Source of the DNA: Azorinus chamasolen
Taxonomy: Eukaryota > Mollusca > Bivalvia > Cardiida > Solecurtidae
NCBI GenBank assembly: GCA_963576725.1
Contig: OY755252.1
Location: forward strand, 25,240,655 to 25,304,654
DNA: 64,000 nucleotides
Direction of reading: 5' to 3'
This document shows, in pieces, positions 12,080 to 23,507 of the stretch (the first letter of the stretch is position 1; every line of letters begins with the position of its first letter). Position numbers and translations under genes: made by a program. Under the pieces are notes generated by a model, which did no database searches, was not told where the DNA came from, and saw only the letters and a list, made by a program, of their open reading frames with translations.

Positions 12080-12175
12080 AAGGTCACCGTTTGAAAACAT
12101 TGTGATAAATAGAGCATTTGCTCCTATAGGAGCAAATGCTCTATTTATCACAATGGTTTCAAAACTACACAATTC
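12080..12175. mobile_element. family C hairpin (GATAAATAGAGC)
   Basis: A nearly perfect inverted repeat TTGAAAACATTGTGATAAAT ... ATTTATCACAATGGTTTCAA with tip TTGCTCCTATAGGAGCAA. Related copies: 4185-4240 (decayed), 33139-33222, 43017-43085, 43212-43284, 54800-54871, 59058-59129 and 59320-59391. Confidence 0.8.
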
Positions 12176-12239
12176 TAAATTTACGTCTTTGAAAATGCCC
12201 CGAACCCCTTTGTATTCAGCTCCAGGCTGCCCATCACCA

Positions 12240-12385
12240 ATTGGATGTTAACCCTTACAGTGCGGGACAGCCTCAGGAGTGACTAATGTCCTTTGCAAAC
12301 AGCTAGCGTAGATCGATCCAGATGAGAGGGCGCCTAGAGGAGCCCTCTCATCAGGGTCTGCACTGTTTGTCATGTTACACTTTTC
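12240..12385 (+). mobile_element. TTAA-class MITE variant with GAGAGGGC arms
   Basis: Begins TTAACCCTTACAGTGCGGGA. The hairpin runs GATCCAGATGAGAGGGCGCC / GAGCCCTCTCATCAGGGTC, with a shortened tip CCTAGAGG. A sister copy with arms AGACCCAGATGAGAGGGCTC lies at about 21650-21720. Confidence 0.65.
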
Positions 12386-12449
12386 TTTAAAATAAATCCC
12401 TAAATATTCACCATAAGCTTTACCTGTTTGAATTTTGGAATAGTCCATT

Positions 12450-12700
12450 TGAAAATTCAGCCTTCTAACAACTTGGAAATGGTTAATTGACCGAGTTTCT
12501 AACAACCTAGAAATGGTTAATTGGCCGAGTTTCTAACAACCTGGAAACGGTTAATTGATCGAGTTTCTAACAACCTGGAAATGGTTAATTAACCGAGTTT
12601 CTAACAACCATTAATAGACCGAGTTTCTAACAACCTGGAATTCTAACAACCTGGAAATGGTTAATTGACCGAATTTCTAACAACCTGGATCCTGATGCGA
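12450..12700. repeat. 34-bp tandem repeat
   Basis: About six or seven imperfect copies of a unit with TTTCTAACAACCTGGAAATG and GTTAATTGACCGAG. One copy is partly deleted. Followed at 12700-12975 by three copies of a second unit (ACCTGGTACCCAGCGTCTCA, TCTGTATCCATCCTGTTTGC). Confidence 0.85.
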
Positions 12701-12997
12701 CACCGACTTACCCAGCGCCCCATCTGCGTCCATCCTGTTTGCAAATTACAACCTGGTACCCAGCGTCTCATCTGTATCCATCCTGTTTGCATATTACATT
12801 ATTAAATGTACAGTCGACTGAGCGGTCATTCGGACTGAAAGTAGACTATAACTAGGTACTTTACTTTTATTACAACCTGGTACCCAGCGTCTCATCTGTA
12901 TCCATCCTGTTTGCATATTATAACCTGGTACCCAGCGTCTCATCTGCGTCCTTCCTGTTTGCAAATTACAAGCTAGTTCCGCCTAGCAAACACGGGA

Positions 12998-13225
12998 TTA
13001 ACAATTTACCTCATATAAACGTGTTTTCACGCATCTGCAAACAGAGTAGACCCAGATGAGATGGCTCCTATAGGAGCCGTCTGATCAGGGTCTACTCTGT
13101 TTGCTAATGGAATTTGATATATTTGTTTCTTTACTTTCTAAAATGGCTACCATTTCCCACATTCCATGTTTCATTATAACTATTTCCGTCATGAATATTC
13201 AGTAGGTATTGCACTTTAATCCATA
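12998..13225 (+). mobile_element. family A foldback MITE, right end eroded
   Basis: TTAACAATTTACCTCATATA head and a strong hairpin at about 13037-13105 (tip GGCTCCTATAGGAGCC). The right half is recognisable up to TGAATATTCAGTAGGTATTG, where the next copy begins. Confidence 0.8.
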
Positions 13226-13466
13226 AATACGCCTTTCTTACGCCTTTGCAAACAGTAGACCCAGATCAGACGGCTCCTGTAGGAGCCGTCTGATCAGGGT
13301 CTGCTCTGTTTGCTTTATAATATATTTATATAAGTATGATTCTGAAGTTTCTGCCATGACCAAAACCTCCTGTGTCCATGTACTATTATAACAATTAATT
13401 TAATTAATATTCATGATGTCATTATTTCTTACATGAATATACATGAATGATTGAAATAAAGGGTTA
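13226..13466 (+). mobile_element. family A foldback MITE
   Basis: Hairpin at about 13249-13312 with tip GGCTCCTGTAGGAGCC. The right half has ATTCATGATGTCATTATTTC and ends AAAGGGTTAA. The left TTAA terminus is missing where it meets the previous copy. Confidence 0.75.
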
Positions 13467-13739
13467 AATCAAGTGGATATTTCCAACCGAACAAAGGTAA
13501 TGCAGAAATCTAATCTGTGAGCTTTCTGCATTTATTTAGTCCTGTATTAAGCTACTACTCGCTTTGAAGACCCAGAATTATATTATTGGGCTGTCGCAAA
13601 AGGGATAATTTCTCTATATATAGTATATGTATATACATACCTGCCAGTCTCAGCAGGCTTCCACAGGAGACAAGGAAACAGACAAATACAAGACTAGGTG
13701 GCCTCTCCATTAACAATACAACTGTCCGAGTAACTTTAA

Positions 13740-13990
13740 ACTGTGGCCAGTAGGAATCCAACTAACCGTATGAATTGTTCATTAACAATACAATTAACGT
13801 TGTACACTGTTCATTAACAATCCAACTAACCGTATGAATTGTTCATTAACAATACAATTAACGTTGTACACTGTTCATTAACAATCTAATTAACCGTATA
13901 AATAGTTCATTAACAATCCAATTAACGTTCTACACTTTTGATTAACAATCCAACTAGCCGTATAAAGTGTTCATTAACAAATATTTACAT
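13740..13990. repeat. TTCATTAACAAT tandem repeat
   Basis: About eight imperfect units of roughly 30 bp (TGTTCATTAACAATCCAACT, AACCGTATGAAT or AACGTTGTACAC), ending near 13985. Degraded units continue at 14270-14420. No coding sense. Confidence 0.75.
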
Positions 13991-14028
13991 TCGCCCTGCA
14001 ACGTCCTTATATAACCTTATTCTAAAAA

Positions 14029-14268
14029 GAAAGTTGCATAACCTCATGAACACCGGAAGCACGTCATTCATTTCTTAAATATAAGAAATACAATGGAATA
14101 TAAATATAAGAAATAAATGACGTGCTCCAGGTGTTCATGGGTTATGCAACGCATAGCTTTACGAGCAAAGATTCACGTGAAGCCCTTCGGGCTTCACTAA
14201 CTTTGCTCGTAAAGCTATGCGTTGCATAACCTCATGAACACCGGAAGCACGTCATTCATTTCTTAATA
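14029..14268. mobile_element. compound foldback (GTTGCATAACCTCATGAACA)
   Basis: Three arms: GCATAACCTCATGAACACCG at about 14036, its inverse at about 14115-14150, and the direct form again at about 14222. An inner hairpin, GCATAGCTTTACGAGCAAAG ... CTTTGCTCGTAAAGCTATGC, has tip GAAGCCCTTCGGGCTTC. The middle arm can pair with either flank, so two alternative stem-loops are possible. Confidence 0.8.
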
Positions 14269-14815
14269 CAATTAACACTGTACACTGTTCATTAAAACTC
14301 TAATTAACCTTTCAAAGTGTTCATTAAGACTTCAGATAACCTTCAAAGTTGTTCGCTAACCGTGTTCACTAAGAATTACTTTAACCTTGTGTAATTTTCA
14401 GTAATAATCGAATTGACTTACTAAATTCTCATTAAAAATCAAATTAACTTGAAAGAAAAGTGTTTATCAAGAATCCAGCTATCTAAAATATTATTCAATA
14501 TACACTGCTCATAAATATTTCATTGGACTTGCACAAAATTCAACAAACATCCATTTAACCTTATTGAATGTTGAGTAAATATCCAATTTCATATGATTTT
14601 TTTGTTAAAAAATCCAATAATTATTAACATAAACCGATGTTCAGTAAAATAAAACAAATGCTGTCTCTTCTTTAACTGCACCAGCTGTTCTGAAATTACC
14701 TCAGTCCCTTGAAGTACTCTAAAACACCGAAATAATAAAGTCCACACCTTGAAATATGAAAATCCAGAGAAGAATGGCATACCAGTGTTTAAATATAGTT
14801 ATAAAATAGTTATAA
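14269..14815. other. AT-rich intergenic stretch
   Basis: Eroded TTCATTAA units on the left, then unique AT-rich sequence. A 63-codon minus-strand ORF at 14589-14780 has no recognisable features. Nothing else seen. Confidence 0.35.
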
Positions 14816-15165
14816 TGGAAGAGGGGCATTGTAGCCCTTTTAGAAAGTAAAGAAACATATCTATCGAATTCCCTGAGCAAACAGAGCAGACCCTGATCGG
14901 CCGTCTGATCTGGGTCTACCCTGTTTGCAAAAGCGTGAATAGGTGTTTATGTGAAGAAAAGGGTTAACCCTTTCAGTGCAATCGTTGTCGTTTGTTTGGC
15001 ACACGTTTTAGTGTGGTCGCGTGTTCATTTTCCTTTTAAGACAATAAACAAAATGTCAAACAGTTGGGCTTCTGGTGAGATGCCTAGTTACTCGGCGTCT
15101 CATTTGGATCCATACTATTTGCATAGGATGGATATCACATATGAGTGTTCGTGGCACTGAAGGGG
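14816..15165 (-). mobile_element. two abutting TTAA-class MITE copies
   Basis: 14816-14967 is a reversed family A copy (CTTTCAAAA-type right half first, arms GCAGACCCTGATCGGCCGTC / TCTGATCTGGGTCTACC, end AAAAGGGTTAA). 14964-15168 begins TTAACCCTTTCAGTGC and ends CACTGAAGGGGTTA, a GTC-CATCTCAC-arm variant without a strong hairpin. Confidence 0.65.
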
Positions 15166-15169
15166 TTAG

Positions 15170-15900
15170 ATCCTCCATCAATATAGCATGCACATGTACT
15201 TCAGGAATATTTTTCATTCAAAATCAATCACAATATTGATTTTATATTGATCATTTTAATGTGATTTGAAAGCTGTGAGTTCTCTTGAATAAACTAGTAA
15301 ACTAGTCACGTCCTTCTGTCAATTCAGTCTCAGTAAACAGTTTAATCTTGATTCTGCTTATTACATACAATTAAACTATACACGTATGGTAATTAATTGC
15401 CTAACTGAAACAGTCTGATGGTTGAAGAGTGTATACATGTACTCTATACAGTGATATCTTTGTTAAAATGGTGTACCGTTGTAGAAAGAGCCTTAATTAA
15501 TAATGTTTTACAAACATAAGTTAGTAGGGGTATATGTACCCATATGTAATAGTTTATAAACACTTTTCGCAATTTAAAGATACTTTTAATCCTAAGCATT
15601 TATTTGTAAATTCTATGAAAACCTTATCAAACAGTTTGGATCCAGATGAGACACTCTGTACCCTGTAATCTCATCATTATCCACACCCCAGCTACCTTAC
15701 ATTTACATGTAAACAATAATAGAACACTTATACACTGAGTTTTAGAGGATAGAAACTGTTGCTGATGACAGACACTTAGCGTGCTAAAGATCAACAGGAC
15801 GAGCTGTCAACAGGTATTTATGTAGGCTAAGTTTCTATAACACTACAGATACAGAAAAAAGCACTATTAGTGACGTGAAGTCATCAGTCAATGACATCAA
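15170..15900. other. intergenic stretch
   Basis: No gene recognised. An AACAGTTTGGATCCAGATGA fragment at about 15630 is a half arm of the MITE family complete at 23508-23721. Confidence 0.35.
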
Positions 15901-15904
15901 CCTT

Positions 15905-16150
15905 TTAACCATTTCCCTCATATAAACACCTTTTCACGCATCTGCAAACAGAGTAGACCCAGATCAGGCGGCTCCTAAAGGAGCCGTCAGATCAGAGTCT
16001 GCACTGTTTGCTTGTGAAATAATATAGATATGAATCTACAGTTTGTACTATATCCCAAAACTCCCGTGTTTATGTGTCGTTATCAAAATTAATATAATTA
16101 TTATTCGTGACGTCATCATTTCTTTTTCAAAGCGGATATAGATGTATTTA
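15905..16150 (+). mobile_element. family A foldback MITE
   Basis: TTAACCATTTCCCTCATATA head. Hairpin at about 15943-16012 with tip GGCTCCTAAAGGAGCC. Right half eroded after TTCGTGACGTCATC. Further broken copies lie at 16171-16340 and 16430-16505. Confidence 0.75.
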
Positions 16151-16552
16151 AAAGCATGTGGTTGAGTAACCCTTTCCCTATGGAATGCGGATCGGGACAT
16201 GCCAATTGCTACTTCTGATTAGGATCTGCTCTGTTTGCTAACGGAATTATAAAATAATTGACCCTGTCGTTTCCACCGATGTAAACACTCCTATTTACAT
16301 ACATGTACTATTCTTACATGAATATTCATGTTCGAAATGTTTAATGCAGAACGAAAGTAATACACAAGTTTTGCATGATAATCTTTGATAAAGGCCCGTA
16401 GTGGTCGAAATATTAGATAATAGCTATTTAAGTATTTCTGACAGTAATATAGAAAACTCCTATGGGAGCTTTCGGCATAGCTTTCGTCCTGCATTAAACA
16501 ACTACGTGCCTCTGAGACCCTGTGTCATAACTAACTCATTGCGGTGGTGGTT

Positions 16553-16825
16553 TTAACCCGTTTCCTCATATAAATGTGTTTTCACGCATTTGCAAACAGA
16601 GTCGACCCAGATCAGACGGCTCCTATAGGAGCCGTCTGATCAGGGTCTGCTCTGTTTGCTTATGGAATTATATAGATCTGATTTTAAAGTTTCTGCCAAA
16701 TTAAAAAAAAAGCATGTGTACATATTCCATTATAAAAATTTGGCTAATTAGTATTCATGATGTCATTATTTCACATTCATGATGTCATTATTTCTTACAA
16801 GAATACTGCACAGGGAAAGGGTTAA
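16553..16825 (+). mobile_element. family A foldback MITE
   Basis: TTAACCCGTTTCC ... CAGGGAAAGGGTTAA, 273 bp. Hairpin at about 16591-16659 with tip GGCTCCTATAGGAGCC. Contains a small duplication of TTCATGATGTCATTATTTC near its right end. Confidence 0.85.
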
Positions 16826-17048
16826 CCCTCTTTTCGCTCATATAATCGCTTTCCGCTGTTTTGCAAATAATGCAGTCCCAGATCAGATGGCTCATGTAGA
16901 AGCTCTTTGATACGGGTCTGCTCTATGTGCTTGTATGGGCTTATATAGATCTGATAATTTTCTGTCAAAGCAAAAGGTTTTATAAAACATGATAAGTATT
17001 CATGAAGTGATATATTCACACATAAATACCCATTAAGGAAATGCTTAA
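16822..17048 (+). mobile_element. family A MITE sharing a TTAA with its neighbours
   Basis: TTAACCCTCTTTTCGCTCAT ... GGAAATGCTTAA. Its hairpin is decayed (GGCTCATGTAGAAGCTC). It shares one TTAA with the copy on each side, so three elements lie head to tail at 16553-17250. Confidence 0.75.
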
Positions 17049-17250
17049 CCCTTTTCCTGTTCTATATTTAGTCCAAATTTCCATACCTACTGAGTATTCA
17101 TGGACAAAATAGTTATAACGAAATATGAAAGGTGAAACATTGTAGCCATTTTTCAAATTCTATTAGCAAACAGCCATATGATCCGTCTGATCTGGGTTTA
17201 CTCTGTTTGCAAATGCGTGAAAACACATTTATATTAGGGAAAGGGTTATA
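17045..17250 (-). mobile_element. family A MITE, reversed
   Basis: TTAACCCTTTTCCTGTTCTA ... ATTAGGGAAAGGGTTA in reverse orientation. The central hairpin lost one arm: GCAAACAGCCATATGATCCG runs directly into TCTGATCTGGGTTTACTC. Confidence 0.75.
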
Positions 17251-17297
17251 GCAGGGTTGCTGTATAATCACGATTGACTGATTCCATTCACGGGGAG

Positions 17298-18534
17298 CGA
17301 TATCGAACTGACTTTGTGATGTATATACCACAGGTAAAGTGTTGAACTGCCTTTGTGATGTATATACCACAGGTAACAGCAGCGAACTGACTTTGTGATG
17401 TATATACCACGAGTAACAGTATCGAACTGACTTTGTGATATATATTCTACAGGTAACAGTATTGAACTGACTTTGTGATGTATATACCACAGGTAACATT
17501 ATCGAACTGACTTTGTGATGTATATACCACAGGTAACAGTATCGAACTGACTTTGTGATGTATATTCTACAGGTAACAGTATTGAACTGACTTTGTGATG
17601 TATATACCACAGGTAGCAGTATCGAACTGACTTTGTGATGTATATTCTACAGGTAACAGTATTGAACTGACTTTGTGATGTATATACCACAGGTAACAGT
17701 ATCGAACTGACTTTGTGATGTATATTCTACAGGTAACAGTATCGAACTGTCTTTGTGATGTATATTCTACAGGTAACAGTATTGAACTGACTTTGTGATG
17801 TATATTCTACAGGTAACAGTATCGAACTGACTTTGTGATGTATATACCACAGGTAACAGTATCGAACTGACTTTGTGATGTATATTCTACAGGTAACAGT
17901 ATCGAACTGACTTTGTGATGTATATTCTACAGGTAACAGTATTGAACTGACTTTGTGATGTATATTCTACAGGTAACAGTATCGAACTGACTTTGTGATG
18001 TATATACCACAGGTAACAGTATTGAACTGACTTTGTGATGGATATACCACAGGTAACAGTATTGAACTGACTTTGTGATGTATATTCTACAGGTAACAGT
18101 ATTGAACTGACTTTGTGATGTATATTCTACAGGTAACAGTATCGAACTGACTTTGTGATGTATATACCACAGGTAACAGTATTGAACTGACTTTGTGATG
18201 TATATTCTACAGGTAACAGTATTGAACTGACTTTGTGATGTATATACCACAGGTAACAGCATCGAACTGACTTTGTGATGTATATTCTACAGGTAACAGT
18301 AGTGAACTGACTTTGTGATGTATATTCTACAGGTAACAGTATTGAACTGACTTTGTGATGTATATATATGTACCACAAGTAACAGTATCGAACTGTCTTT
18401 GTGATGTATATTCCACAGGTAACAGTATTGAACTGACTTTGTGATGTATATTCTACAGGTAACAGTATCGAACTGTCTTTGTGATGTATATACCACAGGT
18501 AACAGTATTGATCCCACTTTGTGATATACATACA
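17298..18534. repeat. 40-bp minisatellite, about 31 copies
   Basis: Unit CTTTGTGATGTATATACCAC followed by AGGTAACAGTATCGAACTGA. Two main variants alternate irregularly: TATATACCAC and TATATTCTAC, and also ATCG versus ATTG. One unit near 18360 carries an extra TATATATG. The period is not a multiple of three. Minus-strand ORFs of 91-166 codons across it arise only because the unit lacks stops in some frames; they are not treated as genes. Confidence 0.95.
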
Positions 18535-18610
18535 TATGACAATTTTTACTGATAAAAAACATCCCGTAGGGATTATCAGATAAACGTCTGTTTGCTTTTG
18601 GAAAATAGAC

Positions 18611-18846
18611 TTAACCCTTTCCTTCATATGAATATGTTTTCACGCACCTGTAAACATAGTATACCCAGGAGCCGTCTGATCTGGGTCTGCTCTGTTTGCT
18701 TATGGAATTTGATAGATCGGTCTCTTAGGGTTTCTAAACTGGCTACAATGTTCCACCTTCCATAATTATTTCATTATAACTACCATAGTTGTTCATGAAT
18801 ATAAGTAGGTATTGAAATTTTGAATGTAGAACAGGGAAAGAGTTAA
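18611..18846 (+). mobile_element. family A MITE, one hairpin arm deleted
   Basis: TTAACCCTTTCCTTCATATG ... CAGGGAAAGAGTTAA. Left arm shortened (CATAGTATACCCAGGAGCCG), right arm complete. Confidence 0.8.
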
Positions 18847-19174
18847 TATTATTTTGTAGTTTCCGTCATAACCAAACTTCCCTTCCATGTGTTCATATGG
18901 ACTAAGTGTAATAAAGGATATTTGATATTTGTGCCAGTTTGAAAATCAGTTATTATTTGTTGCACGAATATTTATTATATACTTGTATACGGTAAATCGG
19001 ATGGATGTTTTCGTTGAATATCCCACCCCACCCATTATGTCGTTCATAAAACTATGTGTAATATTGAAAGCAAAATCAATATACATGTATTTGACTGTTG
19101 TAATACTAAGCAAAACAGTGGTGACTGCTTCAATGCTCAGGGATGTACATCTTTCGTATATGTTCCTTCATCTT

Positions 19175-19425
19175 AACCCTTTACCCAATAGCCTGTTTCT
19201 AGTTTTGAAGACATATGACCACTTAAAGCAGGTTGAAAGTAAAGCAGAATGCGCCTTAAGGCGCATTCTGCTTTACTTTCAGCCTGCTTTAAGCTACCAC
19301 CTATTAGGATATAGAAAATATTTATTATGCAATATGTTCATGACTGTATGAATTTGAACTATTTTCTTCAGCGGAGGAATAAATCAAACACGCTAAAAGC
19401 CGCTTCTATCAGGTAAAGGGTTAAT
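19175..19425. mobile_element. foldback MITE with GCGCCTTAAGGCGC tip
   Basis: TTAACCCTTTACC at 19174 and GGTAAAGGGTTAA at about 19424. Inside is a perfect hairpin: TAAAGCAGGTTGAAAGTAAA ... TTTACTTTCAGCCTGCTTTA. Arms resemble the TA-class hairpin, yet the ends are TTAA-class, so it may be a TA-class core nested in a TTAA-class element. A 140-codon plus-strand ORF across it is an artefact of the palindrome. Confidence 0.65.
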
Positions 19426-19689
19426 CCAAACTTTATACATGTATATACTGCAGGTGGGTTCTAAAGTAAGGATACAAATCTACTGAAATTGTACGGTAAA
19501 ACAGAAATCAATTCACAACAAACGTATCCTAAAGGAGAATTCTGCATTACGTTTGCGCTGTATTAGCATTCCCTCATATAAAATAATGTCAATGATGTCA
19601 TTATTCCTTACATGAATATTCAACAAGGAAAGTTGTTAAGCGATCACATACTCCTAAGTTAAACTAAATATTCACGCATAAGTGACGCC

Positions 19690-19863
19690 CTCTAAACCGG
19701 ACATTCGCATCGATACCGGTTTGTAAGATAGGTGGTAGCTTCATACAGGTTAAAAACCACACAGGAAGCTTCCAGAGGGGCTTTTTGCATGGCTTTCATC
19801 CTGCATTAAGTAGCCATCTATCTAAAACAATCTGTAATAAAATTTCGGTTTAGAGGGGTTTGC
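19690..19863. mobile_element. degraded TA-class MITE
   Basis: CCCTCTAAACCGGACATTCG at the left and CGGTTTAGAGGGGTTT at the right are inverted. The interior has the TAGGTGGTAGCTTCATACAG ... TAAGTAGCCATCTATC hairpin with a weak tip. Terminal CAGTA is missing. Confidence 0.6.
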
Positions 19864-20097
19864 TTTATGTTTCCAAAGTTCGTGTCAGTATAACGAATAT
19901 TCCATTATATCGAATGTCGTTATATAACAAGTATTCACTGTATATTAGTGATGCAAACCCTCTAAGATATATGAGTCTCAGAGTAACTATTTGGCCTCCT
20001 CGAAACGTGGTTAAAACATTTTGTTTGAGTCCTGTTCGTACTCAAGTATATGACTGGTCAGAATTTGAGTTCAAACCAAGGCAATTTATGACCATGC

Positions 20098-20347
20098 GTT
20101 TTATACATATACACACACGTTTTGTACACCATACACACGTTTTATATGCACGTTTTATACATTATACACACGTTTTATACATATACACACATTTTGTACA
20201 TCGTACAAGTTTATATACACGTTTTATACATTATACACACGTATTATACATATACACACACGTTTTGTACGTCATACACACGTTTTATATACACGTTTTA
20301 TACATTATACACACGTTTTATACATATACACACGTTTTATATACCCG
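20098..20347. repeat. ACACGTTTTATACAT minisatellite
   Basis: About a dozen short units of ACACACGTTTTATACATTAT / ATACACACGTTTTGTACA type with variable length (roughly 20-24 bp). Plus-strand ORFs of 76 and 171 codons here are Tyr/Thr/His-rich artefacts. Confidence 0.85.
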
Positions 20348-20389
20348 TTTAACACGATATAGATCTAACCATTAATGACCAAACATGTT

Positions 20390-20642
20390 TTAACCCTTTA
20401 TTCCATGAATATTCGTGAAACGCTTGATCACATCATGAATATTAATTAGCTGAATTTATATAACGACATAAGAAACCAGGATTTGTTGACTAAGGCAGAA
20501 CCTGAGCAATCAGAACGAGACGTATATATTATTTCATATGCAAACAGAGCAGACCCTGATTAGACTCTCTATAAGCCATCTGATCTGGGTCTACTCTGTT
20601 CGCAAAGGCGTAGAAAAGCGCATTTATGGAGTAAAGGATTAA
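20390..20642 (-). mobile_element. family A MITE, reversed
   Basis: TTAACCCTTTATTCCATGAA ... GGAGTAAAGGATTAA, 253 bp. Hairpin arms GCAAACAGAGCAGACCCTGA and TCTGGGTCTACTCTGTTCGC; the apex is lost. The next element begins at its right TTAA. Confidence 0.8.
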
Positions 20643-21477
20643 CAAGAGGGCCATGAGGCCCTGAAGCACTCACCTGAGATAACCCAGGGGTGGGGCCATT
20701 TTTGACCAAGAAGTCATCATTTGTACAACCTTAGTAGAGAACCAAAAGGCAAAGCAGTATGCCATTAATTAAAGGTCTAAGCCAAGGCAGGGCCAAGTTT
20801 CGCCCAGAGGTCAAGGTCGTAAGTTGAACATTCTTGGCAGAGGACCACAAGCCAAAGCTACATATTTGTAGAGGACCATTAGATCATGTTGCATACCAAA
20901 CATCAAAGGTCTAGGCCTTACAGTTTCAGAAGATTTTTAAAGATTATCCTATGAAAAACTGATAAGCCCTTGGGCGGGGCCATTTTTGGTCCGGGGTCAT
21001 AATTTGAACAATCTTTATAGAGGACCATTAGATCATGCTACATACCAAACATCAAAGGTCTAGACCTTACAGTTTCAGAGAGGAAGATTTTTAAAGATTT
21101 TCCTATGAAAAACTGATAAGCCCTTGGACGGGGCCATTTTTGGCCCAGGGGTCATCATTTGAACAATTTTTGTAGAGGACCATTATATCATGCTACATAC
21201 CAAATATCAAAGGTTTAGGCCTTACAGTTTCAGAGAAGATTTTAAAAAAAATTCCAATGAAAAACTGATAAGCCCTAGGGCGGGGCCATTTTTGGCCCGG
21301 GGGTCATAATGTGAACAATATTTCGTTCCCCCTAGCCACTGATGCTTCTGACAACATTTGGTTAAAATCGGGTCAGCAGTTTCAGAGGAGATGTCGTTTG
21401 AAAATGTGGCCGGACGCCGGACGGATTGCGATCACAATAGCTCATCCTGAGCTTTCGGCTCAGGTGAGCTAAAAAAA
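20643..21477. mobile_element. satellite-bodied element, GCTCACC/GGTGAGC family, copy 1
   Basis: Head ACAAGAGGGCCATGAGGCCC then CTCACCTGAG. Three to four units of roughly 150 bp follow (GGGGCCATTTTTGGCCCGGG, GTAGAGGACCATTAGATCAT, ACATCAAAGGTCTAGGCCTT). Tail hairpin GAGCTTTCGGCTCAGGTGAG then CTAAAAAAA. Head and tail are inverted (CTCACCTGAG / CTCAGGTGAG). Copies 2 and 3 are at 24104 and 31066. Confidence 0.75.
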
Positions 21478-21629
21478 CAAATGGAGGGAAAAATCCAGAG
21501 CAATTGAAGCAGGACAGCAAGAAAGTAATTGTTTGTACTAACTATAGCGTATGACCGACCCTCGAGATATATCTGTCATAGTAATGATGATAATGTAGAC
21601 AAGAACTAAACCCTTCTAGTATGGGAAAT

Positions 21630-22260
21630 GAATCATTAGTGTCCCCTGAAAACAGTGTAGACCCAGATGAGAGGGCTCCTATGGGAACCCTCTCATCAGT
21701 ATCTACACTGTTTGTCATATTACACTTCTCTTGAATGTTATAAAAAATGCGATTTGAGTAGGTACATGTATAACTGATAGCAGCATGTCAATGGTTAAAG
21801 CGTTTCCTTGACAACGATAATACCCGTTTTGGCATTTTCCTTTGGAACTACAAAGAACAAAAATCATAACATGGCATTCAACGATTTTTATTAATAAATA
21901 ACAGCATATTTTGTTCAACCATACTGAACATACTACATACATACTCCAGTTGACATGACAATTTTACACCATTTCTACTTTAACCCCTTACCTGAGAGAG
22001 AGGCCTTTCACAAACAGAGTAGACCTAGATCGTATGGCTTCTATGGAAGCTGTCTGATAAGGGACTGCTCTGTTTTCCTTCTGAATAATACAGAGCTGAG
22101 TCTACATATTTCACACTGACCAAAACTGTCTTTGTTCATATGCAATTATAAATTAATATTCATAAAGGATTTTTTCTTAAAGATGAATATTTATTAGGTA
22201 ATGGTTTTTTACATCCCTTGTCATCAGCCTTGAATGTGCAGAACAAAATGTGCTGATGTT
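21630..22260. mobile_element. broken TTAA-class MITE copies
   Basis: A GAGAGGGCTCC-arm copy at about 21640-21780 (tip CTATGGGAAC) and a family A copy at about 21981-22215 (arms AACAGAGTAGACCTAGATCG / TGATAAGGGACTGCTCTG). Confidence 0.6.
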
Positions 22261-22455
22261 TCAAAATACAAAATGAAAAAAAATGATTTAAAGATCAATA
22301 TAAAAAGCTACTACATCTTGTTGAACTTATGGCAAGGACAATGAGGTGTATAATTGTACAAATTACACAAAAACCTTATCTTCTCTGAGCCAGTTTTAGG
22401 AACATTCGATAGCACCCCTCTAAAGCAACCATCTAATGAATAAACATTCTTGTCT

Positions 22456-22726
22456 GTAACCCTATACTTTGTACTTCATATAAACACATTTTCACACATT
22501 TAAAAAACCGAGCAGACCCAGATCAGATGGTTCCTATAGGAGCCATCTGATCAGGGCCTGCTCTGTTTGCTAATGGAATTTGATAAATCTATTTCTTTAC
22601 TTTCTAAAATTGCTATGTACAATGTTCCTTCTTCCTATTTCATTATAATTATTTTGTCCATGAATATTCAGTAGGTTTTGAAATTTGGAATAAGCATAGA
22701 ACAGGGAAATGGTTAAATGCTGGTGG
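22456..22726 (+). mobile_element. family A foldback MITE
   Basis: Left end eroded (TGTAACCCTATACTTTGTAC), right end CAGGGAAATGGTTAA. Hairpin at about 22507-22573 with tip GGTTCCTATAGGAGCC. A TA-class hairpin fragment follows directly at 22727-22850. Confidence 0.8.
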
Positions 22727-22880
22727 TTGCTCCTTGCATGACAAAATCAATTCAGAAAGCTCCTATAGGAGCTGTTAGCATAACTTTCACCCCGCATTCA
22801 GCTATTGTCTGGCTCTAAATACCAGAATTAGACCTCTTTTCCATGGTTGCATGGCAGGGTGTTTACTGTTTATACATATA

Positions 22881-23084
22881 CAGTAAAACTTCGATTATTC
22901 GAACACTAAAATACGTATTATTATCGACCTTTAAGACAGGTGGCAGCTTAATGCATGGTGAACGTCATGCAGAAAGCTCCTCTAGGAGCTTTCTGCATGA
23001 CTTTCACCATGCATTAAGCAGTCACCTGCCTAAAAGGGTCTAAATTCTTCTATACCGAAAATTCGGATAATCGAGGTTTTACTG
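22881..23084. mobile_element. TA-class foldback MITE, 204 bp (B2)
   Basis: CAGTAAAACTTCGATTATTC ... GATAATCGAGGTTTTACTG flanked by TA. Hairpin CAGGTGGCAGCTTAATGCAT with tip AGCTCCTCTAGGAGCT. Same length as B1 and only a few differences, which suggests recent spread of this subfamily. Confidence 0.87.
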
Positions 23085-23507
23085 TATACAAGCGTATATG
23101 TCAAAAAATGATTCAGCTGCCACAAAAAAAGTCAAAGAGAGTAGCTCTCTAATGCAGGCAATAAATTGTTGAGTTGACAGTAAATGGTTGTGATCAAGAT
23201 AAGACACTGGGCAACCTTACATGTCATGTGGATCTTAACTGTTTGCAAGGTATCAGCAATTAATAAAACAAACAAATAAAGAACTAGAAGAATGTATTAA
23301 AATTCTTAAGCATCCGATTCCCTTTCAGTTAACAATAGCATAAGAGTGAAAAATAACAAATTTTAAAAGTCTCACATTAGGGACATTCCTTCGGTCTATT
23401 CATTATTTTCAGTAGTATTGGGCAAGATGTAGTTTGAGAAATGTTTATTGATAGATGGATGACTAACACCAAAACAACAGATGGTCAGCATTTCCTCAGA
23501 TGGACTA

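Noticed and set aside
17298..18534. CRISPR-like array
   Set aside because: Units are directly adjacent with no unique spacers, and the context is a eukaryotic genome.
17113..18627. Minus-strand ORFs of 91-166 codons as a repeat-protein gene
   Set aside because: They are frames of a 40-bp minisatellite; three frames read the same kind of text in turn.
18929..19351. 140-codon plus-strand ORF
   Set aside because: It runs through a perfect hairpin MITE and has no domain-like text.
19860..20375. 171-codon plus-strand ORF
   Set aside because: Most of it is the ACACGTTTTATACAT minisatellite.
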